From the NCBI GenBank assembly GCA_049970095.1, contig JBMFNP010000009.1:1-40167 (forward strand): a DNA stretch of 40,167 nt. The letters run 5' to 3'. The DNA is from SKW197 sp049970095. GTDB taxonomy: Archaea; Thermoplasmatota; Thermoplasmata; Lutacidiplasmatales; SKW197. The position numbers and the translations under genes were made by a program. Within the stretch, counting starts at the first letter, position 1. Every line of letters starts with the position of its first letter. The notes beneath the pieces are model-generated. The model was not told the DNA's origin, did not search any database, and saw only the letters and a list, made by a program, of their open reading frames with translations. Shown here in pieces: positions 1 through 8,674 of this stretch.

Positions 1-1113
1 AACTTTTCCCTCATATTCCAGGAATACGGATGCAGGCGCAAAATCAATATGGGTTTTCACATTCCAGTTTCCAAAACCCTCAATACGGTTACATTCTGCG
101 ATAACTACTGGTGTTTTGTTCCATAATGAGATTAATTTTATTGAACCTGTTGCTGGCATGCCTCCATAGTTGATTACAATTACCGAGATCTCCACTCCCT
201 GCTCACTCAGTTCTCCTTCATCACCTACAACCGCACATTTGTATATTTTAAGGTCAGTTTTAGTGGCTGGAATCAGCACTATAATTCCAGAAAAAATGAT
301 GCAACCCAATAGACACCCAGCAACTGCAACAGCCTTAAATTTATGTGTTGAAACCTTTCTTTTGATTATAGAAATTAATGTTGTCAATGCTATCAGAAAC
401 CCTGATAAGATTAGGAGGGACCAGAAAATAAAGGCAGCTACGAGAATCCCAGTTGAATATGTGAGTATGAGAATGCCAGTAGCAACTCCAAATATTAAAA
501 TTGAGGCAACCCAAGAAAAAGAGCTTTCTCTCCCAAGGGAATGGAATAGAAATTTACCCGTAAGCACAGATATAAAATAACCTGCATATAAAAGCGAGGC
601 TACAGCTGAGAGAGAGACACCCCTTGGTTTTTGCACAATATTGGAGATTATGATAAAAATCAATACGCCCAGAAAAGTAAAACACAAAAACGCAATCCCG
701 ATAAACTTTCCTAGATATTGTTTTTTATAAAAAATAAGGAGAAGACTACCCAGAACCAGAAAAAAAATGACGGCAAATGTTACAATAGATATGGTAATGA
801 TAAGCCCAGCACCCAAAAGAGCAAAAAACGCCGGAAAAATCATGAGTAAGAAAGTGAATATATCAGATTTTTTCCAGACAATAAGCATCACTAATAGAAT
901 AATATTGATAAAGTATGTTAGAAAAATGGCTAAGGTGGTGAGTAGGGGGGAAACATAATCTGGACCAGGTTTTTCATCCAGATAAAAGTGGATGTTCTCA
1001 ATAGCCTTTGGCACAGGGTTTGTGATAGAATAAAATCCTAGAGTTGCAAATATTGTAATTGCAATAATGAGAAAAGATGCAAATAGCCACCGTTGTTTAT
1101 CAAATTCCTCCAT
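1..1113 (-). CDS. Multi-pass membrane protein with C-terminal extracytoplasmic domain (incomplete)
   Basis: The minus strand is open from an ATG at 1113 to the left edge of the window, 371 codons without a stop, so the gene continues outside. The product starts MEEFDKQRWLFASFLIIAI and carries about eight hydrophobic segments over residues 8-275. After the last one (around GCLLGCIIFSGIIVLIPATK) comes a hydrophilic beta-type stretch with phrases such as VVIAECNRIEGFGNWNV, resembling the CARDB-like outer domains of archaeal membrane proteins. No in-frame start lies upstream before a stop. I do not recognise the family; a role at the cell surface is inferred from topology only. Short open frames on the plus strand here are shadows of it. 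Confidence 0.7.
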   Translation of the reverse strand, partial: MEEFDKQRWLFASFLIIAITIFATLGFYSITNPVPKAIENIHFYLDEKPGPDYVSPLLTTLAIFLTYFINIILLVMLIVWKKSDIFTFLLMIFPAFFALLGAGLIITISIVTFAVIFFLVLGSLLLIFYKKQYLGKFIGIAFLCFTFLGVLIFIIISNIVQKPRGVSLSAVASLLYAGYFISVLTGKFLFHSLGRESSFSWVASILIFGVATGILILTYSTGILVAAFIFWSLLILSGFLIALTTLISIIKRKVSTHKFKAVAVAGCLLGCIIFSGIIVLIPATKTDLKIYKCAVVGDEGELSEQGVEISVIVINYGGMPATGSIKLISLWNKTPVVIAECNRIEGFGNWNVKTHIDFAPASVFLEYEGKV

Positions 1114-1151
1114 CGGTTTTTGATAGTGCTCTTCCCTATTTTAAGGTTTCT

Positions 1152-1307
1152 TTAGTTTTTCCTGTTTCTTCCATAACTTCCCAAATTCTGGGTAATAACC
1201 ACCTCTAACTCCTCAATCAGTTCCCGTGTTGATTTGGTAACCTCGCCAATGTATTGCCAAAATGTTAGAGAGTTACAATGTGCAAATGGGTTTAACTGTT
1301 CTTTTGT
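1152..1307 (-). pseudogene. Possible coding relic, 51 codons without start codon
   Basis: In the gap between two divergent genes the minus strand has a stop-to-stop frame of 51 codons whose translation looks like real protein (for example FWQYIGEVTKSTRELIEELE) but has no ATG, GTG or TTG start and no ribosome site. It may be the C-terminal remnant of a decayed gene. The source family is not recognised, and a chance open frame is possible. Confidence 0.25.
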
Positions 1308-1372
1308 CTACATCCCCCATGGATGGAAAATTACTTATTTGGGGTGTATATTCATGTATGGAGGTTGATATT

Positions 1373-2431
1373 ATGACACAACAGGAACCTGAAATTTGGG
1401 ATGTAATGCAGGCGTATGTAAATAAACTCAAGCAACAGCAGGCTGAACTGGAGGCAAAGGATAAAAAGTTGAAAGCGCTTGAAACACAATTAAAGGATGA
1501 ACAGGAAAAAATTGCAAGGGAGAGGGAGCAGATTGAAAAAAGGACCAAGGAAGTTAACCAGATGGAGGAAACATTAAAAACCAAGACTGCGGAAGTTAAC
1601 AAGCTGGAAAACGAATATAAGGCTAAACTGGACGCCCTGCACCGCAAGGAAGAAGAACTGAAAAAACTTGAAAATGAACTGAACGGAAAAATTGAGAATT
1701 ATAATGCAAAGTACAGGGAAATTGAAGAACTTCGCACAAAAATCCTCAATGCCAGCAAAACCCTTGAGAGAAGAGAAGAGGAACTCATCACATTTGGAAG
1801 CAGGCTGAATGCAAAGGAAAATGAACTCAACACGAGAGGAGAGGTTATCCAGGTCACAATTGATAAATTTAACAATTCAATTAAAGCTATGGAAGAAATC
1901 CGCAATGCAATTCAGACAGACCATGCTAAATTGAAAGAGATAATAGAGCAGTATAACAAGGCAATAGAAAATCTGAAAGAAAATGAGAATAGACTCCTCT
2001 CACTCTCAAATGAAGTGAAGGAAATTTCTACAAAATATATAGAAGGAGAGAAAAGCATCAGCCAAAAAGAACAGAATATTCTGAAATTAGAGGAAGATTT
2101 CAGGAATAAGATTGCTGAGTTAGCCAGTGTTGTGGAAACTCTCGGGAAATCCGCAGAGATTGCTCCTGCAGCACCAGAAAAGGTCACACTTCCAGAGATG
2201 GAGGCGAAACAGGGTAGTGCGGAAGTGAAGGGCTCCGAGGCACATCCAGTTCCTGCGGTAGAAGAAAAGAAGGAAGAGGCTGTGGCTGAAGAAATTCCAT
2301 GTCCCAAATGCGGCACGATGATCAGCAAGGATGCTATTGTGTGCTATGCCTGCGGTGCTGAAGTGAAACCAGCGGAGGAACAAAGTGGTGATGTAGTGGT
2401 GAAAAAGGTTGTAAAAAAGAGAATAATTTAA
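1373..2431 (+). CDS. Coiled-coil protein with C-terminal zinc ribbon
   Basis: 352 aa. The start is the ATG at 1373, preceded by GGAGGT seven bases upstream; the open frame runs further up to 1262 but without a ribosome site. Residues about 10-265 are one long, highly charged heptad-like coiled coil rich in Glu, Lys, Leu and Asn. A proline/glutamate-rich linker follows. At about 309-330 there is a zinc ribbon with two CxxC pairs (CPKCG and CYACG), and the tail is basic (VVKKVVKKR). The next gene begins 41 bases downstream on the same strand and also encodes a long helical protein with a C-terminal zinc finger, so the two probably work together as a scaffold or cytoskeleton-like pair. The function is unknown. 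Confidence 0.75.
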   Translation: MTQQEPEIWDVMQAYVNKLKQQQAELEAKDKKLKALETQLKDEQEKIAREREQIEKRTKEVNQMEETLKTKTAEVNKLENEYKAKLDALHRKEEELKKLENELNGKIENYNAKYREIEELRTKILNASKTLERREEELITFGSRLNAKENELNTRGEVIQVTIDKFNNSIKAMEEIRNAIQTDHAKLKEIIEQYNKAIENLKENENRLLSLSNEVKEISTKYIEGEKSISQKEQNILKLEEDFRNKIAELASVVETLGKSAEIAPAAPEKVTLPEMEAKQGSAEVKGSEAHPVPAVEEKKEEAVAEEIPCPKCGTMISKDAIVCYACGAEVKPAEEQSGDVVVKKVVKKRII

Positions 2432-2472
2432 CTTTATTAACCTAAGATAAAGTCCAAAGAAAGGTTGAAAAA

Positions 2473-5400
2473 GTGGCGAGCCCTTGGAAAATTTACCAAT
2501 ACCAGAAGCAAATTCAGGAAAAGGCAAAAGAGGCGGAAGAGATAAAGAAATCTGCCAGGGCAATGCTGGATAGAGCAAAGGAAATGCTGGAGAGCATAAA
2601 AAAACTCAATGTAGATTATAAGGAAATTGAAAAAATATTTGGAGAAGCGAGCGCCGCTTATGAGAAAGCAGATTACCAGAAAACAGGGGAGGTGTGCACC
2701 ACATTTGAAGAAAAAACCAGAGCAATTGTGAGCACTTATCTGGACTCAATTTCTGAACTCTACCCACGAATTGTGAAAAATCTACCAGAAGGGGACGAAC
2801 TCCGCAACACTGAAATCCCTTCAAAACTTGAGCAGATAAAATCAAGCATAGAGAAGGATCTCCCAACAGCACTGAAATCCCTTGTGGAGATTAATGTGGC
2901 TTTTGAAAAGAATGTGGATACGATATTCAAGAAGCTACATTCGCTTGCTGAAAAATTTCTTGCCCAGAATAGAAAAATGGGCGAAAATGTTGCTTACCCA
3001 GAAAGTATTTACAATCAATCTCTCAACCTTTACAGGGAAAAGAAATATGATGAGGCAATTTCCAAACTGAATGAATCTCTGGACATATTGAGCCTGGGCA
3101 TAAAGACAAAAATTACAGATGAAATCAATAACCTGCGTTCCAGCATTGAAGGTGCAAGGGTATTCGGAATTGATGTTACTGAGCTTTTACCCCTTGTGGA
3201 AAAGGCAGAAAAGGAGATGAAGGCATACCGTTTTGAGGAGGCAGCAGGGCTTACAGAACATCTGAAGGCAAGAATCACAGAGATGCTCTCAAAAACAGGG
3301 AGTAGCATTCTTGGAAATGTACTGACCATGCTGGCGAAAGCGGAGAAAATTGCCGCAGAAGAAGAGGACTTTCTGAAAGCAAAGGCGCTTGCTGGTAAGG
3401 TAGAGGAACTGATTAAGAAAGGCGATGTTAAAGGGGCTGGAGAAACTGCAAAGCAGATAAAAGAACTTACAGAGAATGCACAGTTCCAGAGTGTGCTGAA
3501 AACAATTGCAGCATCCAGGTCTAAATTCATAACCGCAAAAAAAATAGGTGCAGACATTTCACACCCAATTGGTCTGATAAATTCTGCCCGTAATGCACTC
3601 AAAAATTCGGAATACGAAACTGCGCTCAAATATGCCAGAGATGCAGATGCAGAAGTAGAGAAAATAATAAAAGAGTATGAAAACGCTGCTGTGGAAATTG
3701 AGAATATGGATGGATCCCTGAATTCGCTTTCTACTTTTGGAATAGATGTGCCAGAAGCAAAGAAACTTGTGGAGGAGGCAAGGAAGCATCTGGAAGCAAA
3801 GGAATATCAGAAAGTTCATGAAATTCTTGAAAACGCAAAGGTGTTTGCAGAAAATGCCGCATATGATAAAATTTTGGAATTTGTAGAGCAGTTAACTGGT
3901 GACATGGAATATGGAAAATCCATCGGGTGTGATATGCACAAGTATGAAGGAAAGCATGAAGAGTTGCTCGCACTTGTGAAAAGCAAAAAAATCATAGAAA
4001 GTATCCAGAATTTGAAAGTGCTGAGAGAAGATGTTTCTACCGCAATCCAGGATTTTGTTATTGACGCAGTTGCACAGGTGAAGGAACTTATAGAAAAATC
4101 TGTGGGTGTGGACACTAGTTTTGCACGCCAGAAAATAATAGAGGCAGAAAATGCACTACAGGCAGGTGATGTTAGAGGCGCATATCAGAGGGCTGTAGAA
4201 GCAAAGAAATCCATAAAGGAATTCTTCAGTGCGCAGGCAGGAAAGGCAATGGAAGAAATGGGCAATCTCCTCCGTTCACTCACAAATGTTGGCATTGACA
4301 CATCCAGCGCTGCAAGCATATTTGAAAAAGCAAGAGAATATTACAATGCTGGGGATTATCCAAAAGCACTTTCACACCTTGATGAAATAAAAAATAAATT
4401 GAACCGCGTGCTTATCGCAAAGACAGAAGAAGAATTCACAGCTGCAAAACTTGCACTTATTGAGGCTAAAAAGAGTGGAATAGAAATCACAAACCTGAAA
4501 AATATGCTTGTGGACGCAAAAACAGAGATAGAAAAGGGCAACTACTACAGGGGGTATGAACTCGCACATAAATGTCGCAATGATGCAGAAAGGTTAAAGA
4601 AACTGAGCCAGCAGGCATTTGATGAAATTTCTTCTGCAGCCTCCATGCTTGCAGAAGCAAAAAAGAGCAACGCAGATATCTCAAAGGTGAAAGATTTACT
4701 GTTAAAGGCAAAGGTAGCTTTTGAGAATTATGATTATGAGATGGCACTGGAGTATGCAAAATTAACAAAGGAAGAGGCATCTAAACTTTCCTCACAGTAC
4801 CAATCTGCGAAGGTAATCCTTGAGGTTGCTGACAAGATTTCCGTTGCAGAGCAATTTGGAATTGTGACCACAAAGCTACGGGAACTTCTAGAAGAAGCAA
4901 AAAATTACATGAAGAACAAAGAATATCAGAAATCCCTTGAAGTAGCAACAACCTGCAATAAAGAAATTTCTGAAATTCTGAAAACTCATGTAACCGCAAA
5001 GATTGGAGAGATTGAAGCGCTTATAAGAAATGCTAGGGACCTAAATGTCTCTGTACCGAAAGCAGAAGAACTTATCAGAGAAGCCAGAATTTCTTTTGAA
5101 AAAAATGATTTTGTGAATGCATTAAAGTATGCAAAAGAGAGCAGGGAAGAGCTTGAGAAGGTAGTTAAGGATTCGCAGAATGCAGCAATTGAAATCAAGA
5201 AGGCACATGAGAAAATAAATGAAGCAGAAAGTTTGAGAATTGATGTTTCTGCAAATAAAGGTTTATTATCTCAAGCAATGAACGCTCTCAAATCCAGCAA
5301 CTATAAAATGGCTTATGATATCGCTGCAAAATGCATTGCAGATACAGATGCTGCAATCGTGCGCCACATTGAGAAACTCATAAATTCCTTTCAGAATGTT

Positions 5401-7335
5401 ATTACAAATGCCAAACGCTCTGGTGCAATTACTGTTATCGCAGAAAACCTGATTGCTCAGGCAAGGATTGCACTTGCCAACAAGAATTACAAGGAAGCTC
5501 TAAATCTAGCAATGCGTTCAGAAGGTGAACTTGAAAGGGCAGAACTCCAGTACAGCATGTCATCCTCAGCAATAGCCACTGCACAGAGCAAGATTGAGGA
5601 GGCGAAAAGGTCGGGAATAGTTATACCCCCTGAAGTTGAGGAAAACCTGAAGAATGCAAAAACTGCACTGGCAAGAGGAGATTATGTTAAGGCAATGGAG
5701 CTTTCTGTACAAACCTCGGATATGGTATTGAAAGTAAGGGAGAGGATGCGGGAGATAAATGACATAATCCAGATTGCAAGAACAAAGATTACTGAAGCAT
5801 ACAAATTCGGTGCAGATCTTACAAATGCTAAAGAAATTTTTGCACAGGCAAAGGCAGCACTGGAAAGTGGAAAATACGAGGAAGCATTACAGCTGGCAAA
5901 ACGCTCAATAGAAGAATCAAAGAATGCGTTCAGAGAGTATCTTTCCTCACAGCTTTCATCAGTGGAAAGCATGGTTACTGTTGGAAATGAACTGAAATTA
6001 GATACAACCAGACTGACTGCGTTGATTACCCAGGCTAGATCCGCAATAGAAACTGGAGAATTTGAGAAGGTCCCTGAATTCATAACAAAGGCAAGGGAGT
6101 ACGGCGAAAAAATGATTATGGATACGATACAACGCATGGTATCTAATTTTGAAAAAATGATAGAACAGGCAAATGTGTTGATAGATGTAAATGAATATCT
6201 CCAGGCACTGGACCACTGTAATGCTTTGATCAGAGAAAAGGCATATGACAGGGCATACAAAGAACTCACAGGAAAATTGGATAAATTACAGGAAGCCTAT
6301 CATAAGGCAATTGCAGAGCAAATTTCTATGTTTGAAAGCCAGATTCTAAGTGCTGAGAAAGTGGGAATTGATACAACAACATCAATGGAGGCACTCACAC
6401 AAGCAAAAATTGCACTTAACAACAAGGCATATGATGGGCTGTGTACATTCATGAACAATGCAATAAATGAGTTAAATGAAAACATAAAATCCAAATTATC
6501 TGCGGTAATCTACCAAATTGAGGTTAAGCTGAACTACGCAAAAAGCATGGGGGTTCTTGTAAATGAGGCAGAAACCCTTCTCAGAAAATCAAAGGATGCA
6601 TATGCACAGGGAAATGTTGTTGATGCAATAACCCAGATCCAGCAGTGCGACATCTCAATAGAAACTGCAAAGGATATGCATCACGAACTTACAGACTTGC
6701 TTTACACCGCAGATTCTGCAATTGCGAATGCAAGAAAGTACGGGCTGGATACTAAAGAAAGCGAAAACATATTGAAAGAAGCGCTGTATGAAAAGAGCAG
6801 GGACTACAGAAAGGCAATTGAACTTACGAGAAAAGCAATAGAGGTTGCAAAGAAACTGGTAGATGAATATGAGGAGGAAAAGGCAAAGAAGGCACCAATA
6901 GAAGAGAAGAAAGAAGAAATTCTAGCAACAGGTGCGGAAAGGGCTGAGAAAAAACCCAGAATTATTGTTCCTGGTGAAGAAAGAATGGAAGCGATACAAC
7001 CGCAGCCAGCACCTGTTTCTCCAGAACAGGCAAAGGAATCTATGGTGGTGCCCGAAACACCTTCTACTGTCCAGGTGAACGCACAAAAAATGGAGGTAGA
7101 GGAGAAACCCGCGGAACAACCCCCAGCACCAGGATTTGAAAAGGGGACTGCTACAGGTAGTGAAAAATGCAATTTCTGCAAGGGTAAGATCAAGGCCGGA
7201 TTACCCATTATTAAGTGCAAGTGCGGGGCAGTTTACCATGAACCATGTGCCAAGCGGCTAGGAAAGTGCAGTTCCTGTCAAACCTCTTTCGCAGAGCCAG
7301 TGGTTGCTAAGAAACTGCCAGCACTCAAACTTTAG
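2473..7335 (+). CDS. Giant helical-repeat protein with C-terminal RING/PHD-like zinc finger
   Basis: 1620 aa, starting at a GTG preceded by AAAGGTTG. Nearly the whole chain is a tandem array of about 22 units of 60-75 residues. Each unit has an initial phrase such as AKKSGIEI or LSTFGIDV, then a helix LxxAxxAL, a turn like KGNY or AGDY and a second helix (xxALxxAxxxxxEL), a TPR-like helical hairpin joined by a longer helix. A Pro/Glu-rich linker of about 100 residues (1460-1560) leads to a zinc finger at about 1566-1605 with ligands C-x2-C-x12-C-x-C-x4-H-x2-C-x6-C-x2-C, the C4HC3 order of PHD and RINGv fingers. There is no signal peptide or membrane segment, so it is probably cytoplasmic. The family is not recognised; a scaffold role is inferred. 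Confidence 0.8.
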   Translation: MASPWKIYQYQKQIQEKAKEAEEIKKSARAMLDRAKEMLESIKKLNVDYKEIEKIFGEASAAYEKADYQKTGEVCTTFEEKTRAIVSTYLDSISELYPRIVKNLPEGDELRNTEIPSKLEQIKSSIEKDLPTALKSLVEINVAFEKNVDTIFKKLHSLAEKFLAQNRKMGENVAYPESIYNQSLNLYREKKYDEAISKLNESLDILSLGIKTKITDEINNLRSSIEGARVFGIDVTELLPLVEKAEKEMKAYRFEEAAGLTEHLKARITEMLSKTGSSILGNVLTMLAKAEKIAAEEEDFLKAKALAGKVEELIKKGDVKGAGETAKQIKELTENAQFQSVLKTIAASRSKFITAKKIGADISHPIGLINSARNALKNSEYETALKYARDADAEVEKIIKEYENAAVEIENMDGSLNSLSTFGIDVPEAKKLVEEARKHLEAKEYQKVHEILENAKVFAENAAYDKILEFVEQLTGDMEYGKSIGCDMHKYEGKHEELLALVKSKKIIESIQNLKVLREDVSTAIQDFVIDAVAQVKELIEKSVGVDTSFARQKIIEAENALQAGDVRGAYQRAVEAKKSIKEFFSAQAGKAMEEMGNLLRSLTNVGIDTSSAASIFEKAREYYNAGDYPKALSHLDEIKNKLNRVLIAKTEEEFTAAKLALIEAKKSGIEITNLKNMLVDAKTEIEKGNYYRGYELAHKCRNDAERLKKLSQQAFDEISSAASMLAEAKKSNADISKVKDLLLKAKVAFENYDYEMALEYAKLTKEEASKLSSQYQSAKVILEVADKISVAEQFGIVTTKLRELLEEAKNYMKNKEYQKSLEVATTCNKEISEILKTHVTAKIGEIEALIRNARDLNVSVPKAEELIREARISFEKNDFVNALKYAKESREELEKVVKDSQNAAIEIKKAHEKINEAESLRIDVSANKGLLSQAMNALKSSNYKMAYDIAAKCIADTDAAIVRHIEKLINSFQNVITNAKRSGAITVIAENLIAQARIALANKNYKEALNLAMRSEGELERAELQYSMSSSAIATAQSKIEEAKRSGIVIPPEVEENLKNAKTALARGDYVKAMELSVQTSDMVLKVRERMREINDIIQIARTKITEAYKFGADLTNAKEIFAQAKAALESGKYEEALQLAKRSIEESKNAFREYLSSQLSSVESMVTVGNELKLDTTRLTALITQARSAIETGEFEKVPEFITKAREYGEKMIMDTIQRMVSNFEKMIEQANVLIDVNEYLQALDHCNALIREKAYDRAYKELTGKLDKLQEAYHKAIAEQISMFESQILSAEKVGIDTTTSMEALTQAKIALNNKAYDGLCTFMNNAINELNENIKSKLSAVIYQIEVKLNYAKSMGVLVNEAETLLRKSKDAYAQGNVVDAITQIQQCDISIETAKDMHHELTDLLYTADSAIANARKYGLDTKESENILKEALYEKSRDYRKAIELTRKAIEVAKKLVDEYEEEKAKKAPIEEKKEEILATGAERAEKKPRIIVPGEERMEAIQPQPAPVSPEQAKESMVVPETPSTVQVNAQKMEVEEKPAEQPPAPGFEKGTATGSEKCNFCKGKIKAGLPIIKCKCGAVYHEPCAKRLGKCSSCQTSFAEPVVAKKLPALKL
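2590..6860 (+). repeat. About 22 protein-level tandem helical repeats
   Basis: The repeats are visible in the translation, not as DNA identity. Unit starts are marked by a small hydrophobic turn (GIDV, GADI, GVDT, GIEI, NVSV, GLDT and similar) followed 20-25 residues later by a [GN]x[YF] turn. The DNA of the units has diverged widely, which points to an old expansion rather than recent duplication. Confidence 0.75.
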
Positions 7336-7343
7336 AAAGATAG

Positions 7344-7374
7344 GGAACATAGTTCTCGTTTGAACTCCTGTTCC
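7344..7374. other. Imperfect hairpin just after the giant repeat gene
   Basis: GGAACA (7344-7349) pairs with TGTTCC (7369-7374), and AGTTC (7351-7355) with GAACT (7362-7366), around a six-base loop; one base and two bases are unpaired between the stem halves. It lies nine bases after the stop codon. It is not followed by a T run, so it is not a classical terminator; it may be an mRNA 3'-end structure. Confidence 0.45.
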
Positions 7375-7404
7375 AAAGCCTGCACTTAACTGCCTCATCA
7401 GTTT

Positions 7405-7557
7405 CTATCTACTACCCTTCAATTGTTGTTGGGAGTGTATAATTTTCTCACAAAAACTCCTAAACCTTTCTGTCGAAATAATCCCCGGTTTCAGGGGCAT
7501 AGCAACCTTTGCCTTCTTCTCACCAGGAAAATTCTCAGCATTCTGATTTTCTTTCAA
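7405..7557 (-). pseudogene. Possible coding relic or small ORF, 50 codons
   Basis: Between the convergent giant repeat gene and the glycosyltransferase gene, the minus strand holds an open frame from a TTG at 7557 with protein-like composition (MPLKPGIISTERFRSFCEKI). Codons that look like a continuation (RAFEF before a TGA, then KERAQIWLKEN) lie just upstream, suggesting a longer gene broken by a stop. The family is not recognised; a piece of a decayed transposase is one possibility. Confidence 0.3.
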
Positions 7558-7597
7558 CCAAATCTGAGCTCTTTCTTTTCAGAACTCAAATGCCCTC

Positions 7598-8584
7598 TTA
7601 TGAAGGATAAATTTTTTCTATAATTGTTAGAAATTCATTCTTGAGTTTTTCGTAATTGAAATTCTCTACAATCCTCTGCCTTGCCTTCTTTCCAAGTTCT
7701 GGATGCGCAAGTGCATATTTTATTCCCTCAACTGTTTTTTCCACATCACCGTACGGCACAATCACACCAGCATCCCCAACAACCTCTGCCATTCCCCCTC
7801 TTCCTGTTACCACAGGCACGCACTCGCATGCCATCGCCTCTGCAAGGGCAACACCAAAACCCTCAATGGAGGATAACTGGCAATAAACAGTGGCATGGGA
7901 ATAAAGTGATAATAACTCTTCCTTTGAGAGATTTACAAGGACTTCCATATTCCCAGGGATGCTATATTTTTCAAGGGATTTTTTATTCTCAGGGCTTCTA
8001 CATAGACCCGCCCAGATAAATTTTGTATCTGGCATCTTCTCTGCACATTCAATAAATGTTTCAAATCCCTTTCTCTTTAAAGAAACATCACTAATTACTC
8101 CTACAGAGATAACAAGGCTCCTTTTTTGTGCATCTGATTTTGAGAAAAAAGATACATCTACAGTATTGGGTGCATAACACAGAAAAACATCTTTCCTTGG
8201 AGAGAAAATAGAAAGCTGCTCTTTCAGATATTTTGAAACTACAATTATATAATCTGCAAAGTCAATGGCAAATCTGGATACTAACCGCCCAAGGGGATGC
8301 CCAGGTGCACCATAAGAATAATCTTCTACCTCATAACCCGCAATAATGACCACGGTTTTGTGTCTTTTAAAGATGGATAATAAATTTCCGAATACCGCAT
8401 GTCTTCCACCAAAATAGTAAATAGAGATATTATCCTTACGCATCAATCTAAACAACTCTGGAATACAGCGGATACCTGTAAATTGAAAAATTTTAACATC
8501 ATATTTCTCACTTAACATTCTCACAGTTGTTTCCTGAAAACGCGCCCAGTACCTGTAAACAAAGACCACCTCTTTTTTCCGCAT
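7598..8584 (-). CDS. Glycosyltransferase, family 4 (GT-B fold)
   Basis: 328 aa from the ATG at 8584. This start is preferred to the longer frame (8641) because a TATA-like box (TTAAATATA on the minus strand, 8605-8613) sits 25 bases before it, fitting a leaderless mRNA. The C-terminal half shows the GT4 pattern: VISVGVISDVSLKRKGFETF, a nucleotide-sugar loop, and the E-x7-E motif in SSIEGFGVALAEAMAC. Family members transfer a sugar from a nucleotide donor in glycan, lipid or glycoprotein synthesis. The acceptor cannot be read from the sequence, and no other glycan genes lie nearby. There is no membrane segment, so it probably acts on the cytoplasmic face. It is divergent from the ion-channel gene, with promoters only about 40 bases apart. 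Confidence 0.85.
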   Translation of the reverse strand: MRKKEVVFVYRYWARFQETTVRMLSEKYDVKIFQFTGIRCIPELFRLMRKDNISIYYFGGRHAVFGNLLSIFKRHKTVVIIAGYEVEDYSYGAPGHPLGRLVSRFAIDFADYIIVVSKYLKEQLSIFSPRKDVFLCYAPNTVDVSFFSKSDAQKRSLVISVGVISDVSLKRKGFETFIECAEKMPDTKFIWAGLCRSPENKKSLEKYSIPGNMEVLVNLSKEELLSLYSHATVYCQLSSIEGFGVALAEAMACECVPVVTGRGGMAEVVGDAGVIVPYGDVEKTVEGIKYALAHPELGKKARQRIVENFNYEKLKNEFLTIIEKIYPS

Positions 8585-8604
8585 TGTGTGTTTCAAAAAT
8601 TCCG

Positions 8605-8613
8605 TATATTTAA
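8605..8613 (-). promoter_or_regulatory. TATA box of the glycosyltransferase gene
   Basis: TTAAATATA on the minus strand, centred 25 bases before the ATG at 8584; this spacing suggests a leaderless transcript. Confidence 0.5.
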
Positions 8614-8645
8614 TTCTTACTCCACCCGTCAGAAGATGCAAAAAA

Positions 8646-8653
8646 TTTTATAC
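8646..8653 (+). promoter_or_regulatory. TATA box of the ion-channel gene
   Basis: TTTTATAC on the plus strand, centred about 25 bases before the ATG at 8675, which supports that start over the upstream in-frame one at 8588. Confidence 0.5.
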
Positions 8654-8674
8654 AGCCAAATATTTTATTCGTAT

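Noticed and set aside
170..580. Plus-strand open frame of 136 codons
   Set aside because: It lies opposite the minus-strand membrane protein gene that runs off the left edge, and its composition is that of an antisense reading.
2120..2578. Minus-strand open frame of 152 codons
   Set aside because: Antisense across the end of the coiled-coil gene and the start of the giant repeat gene, with no start signal.
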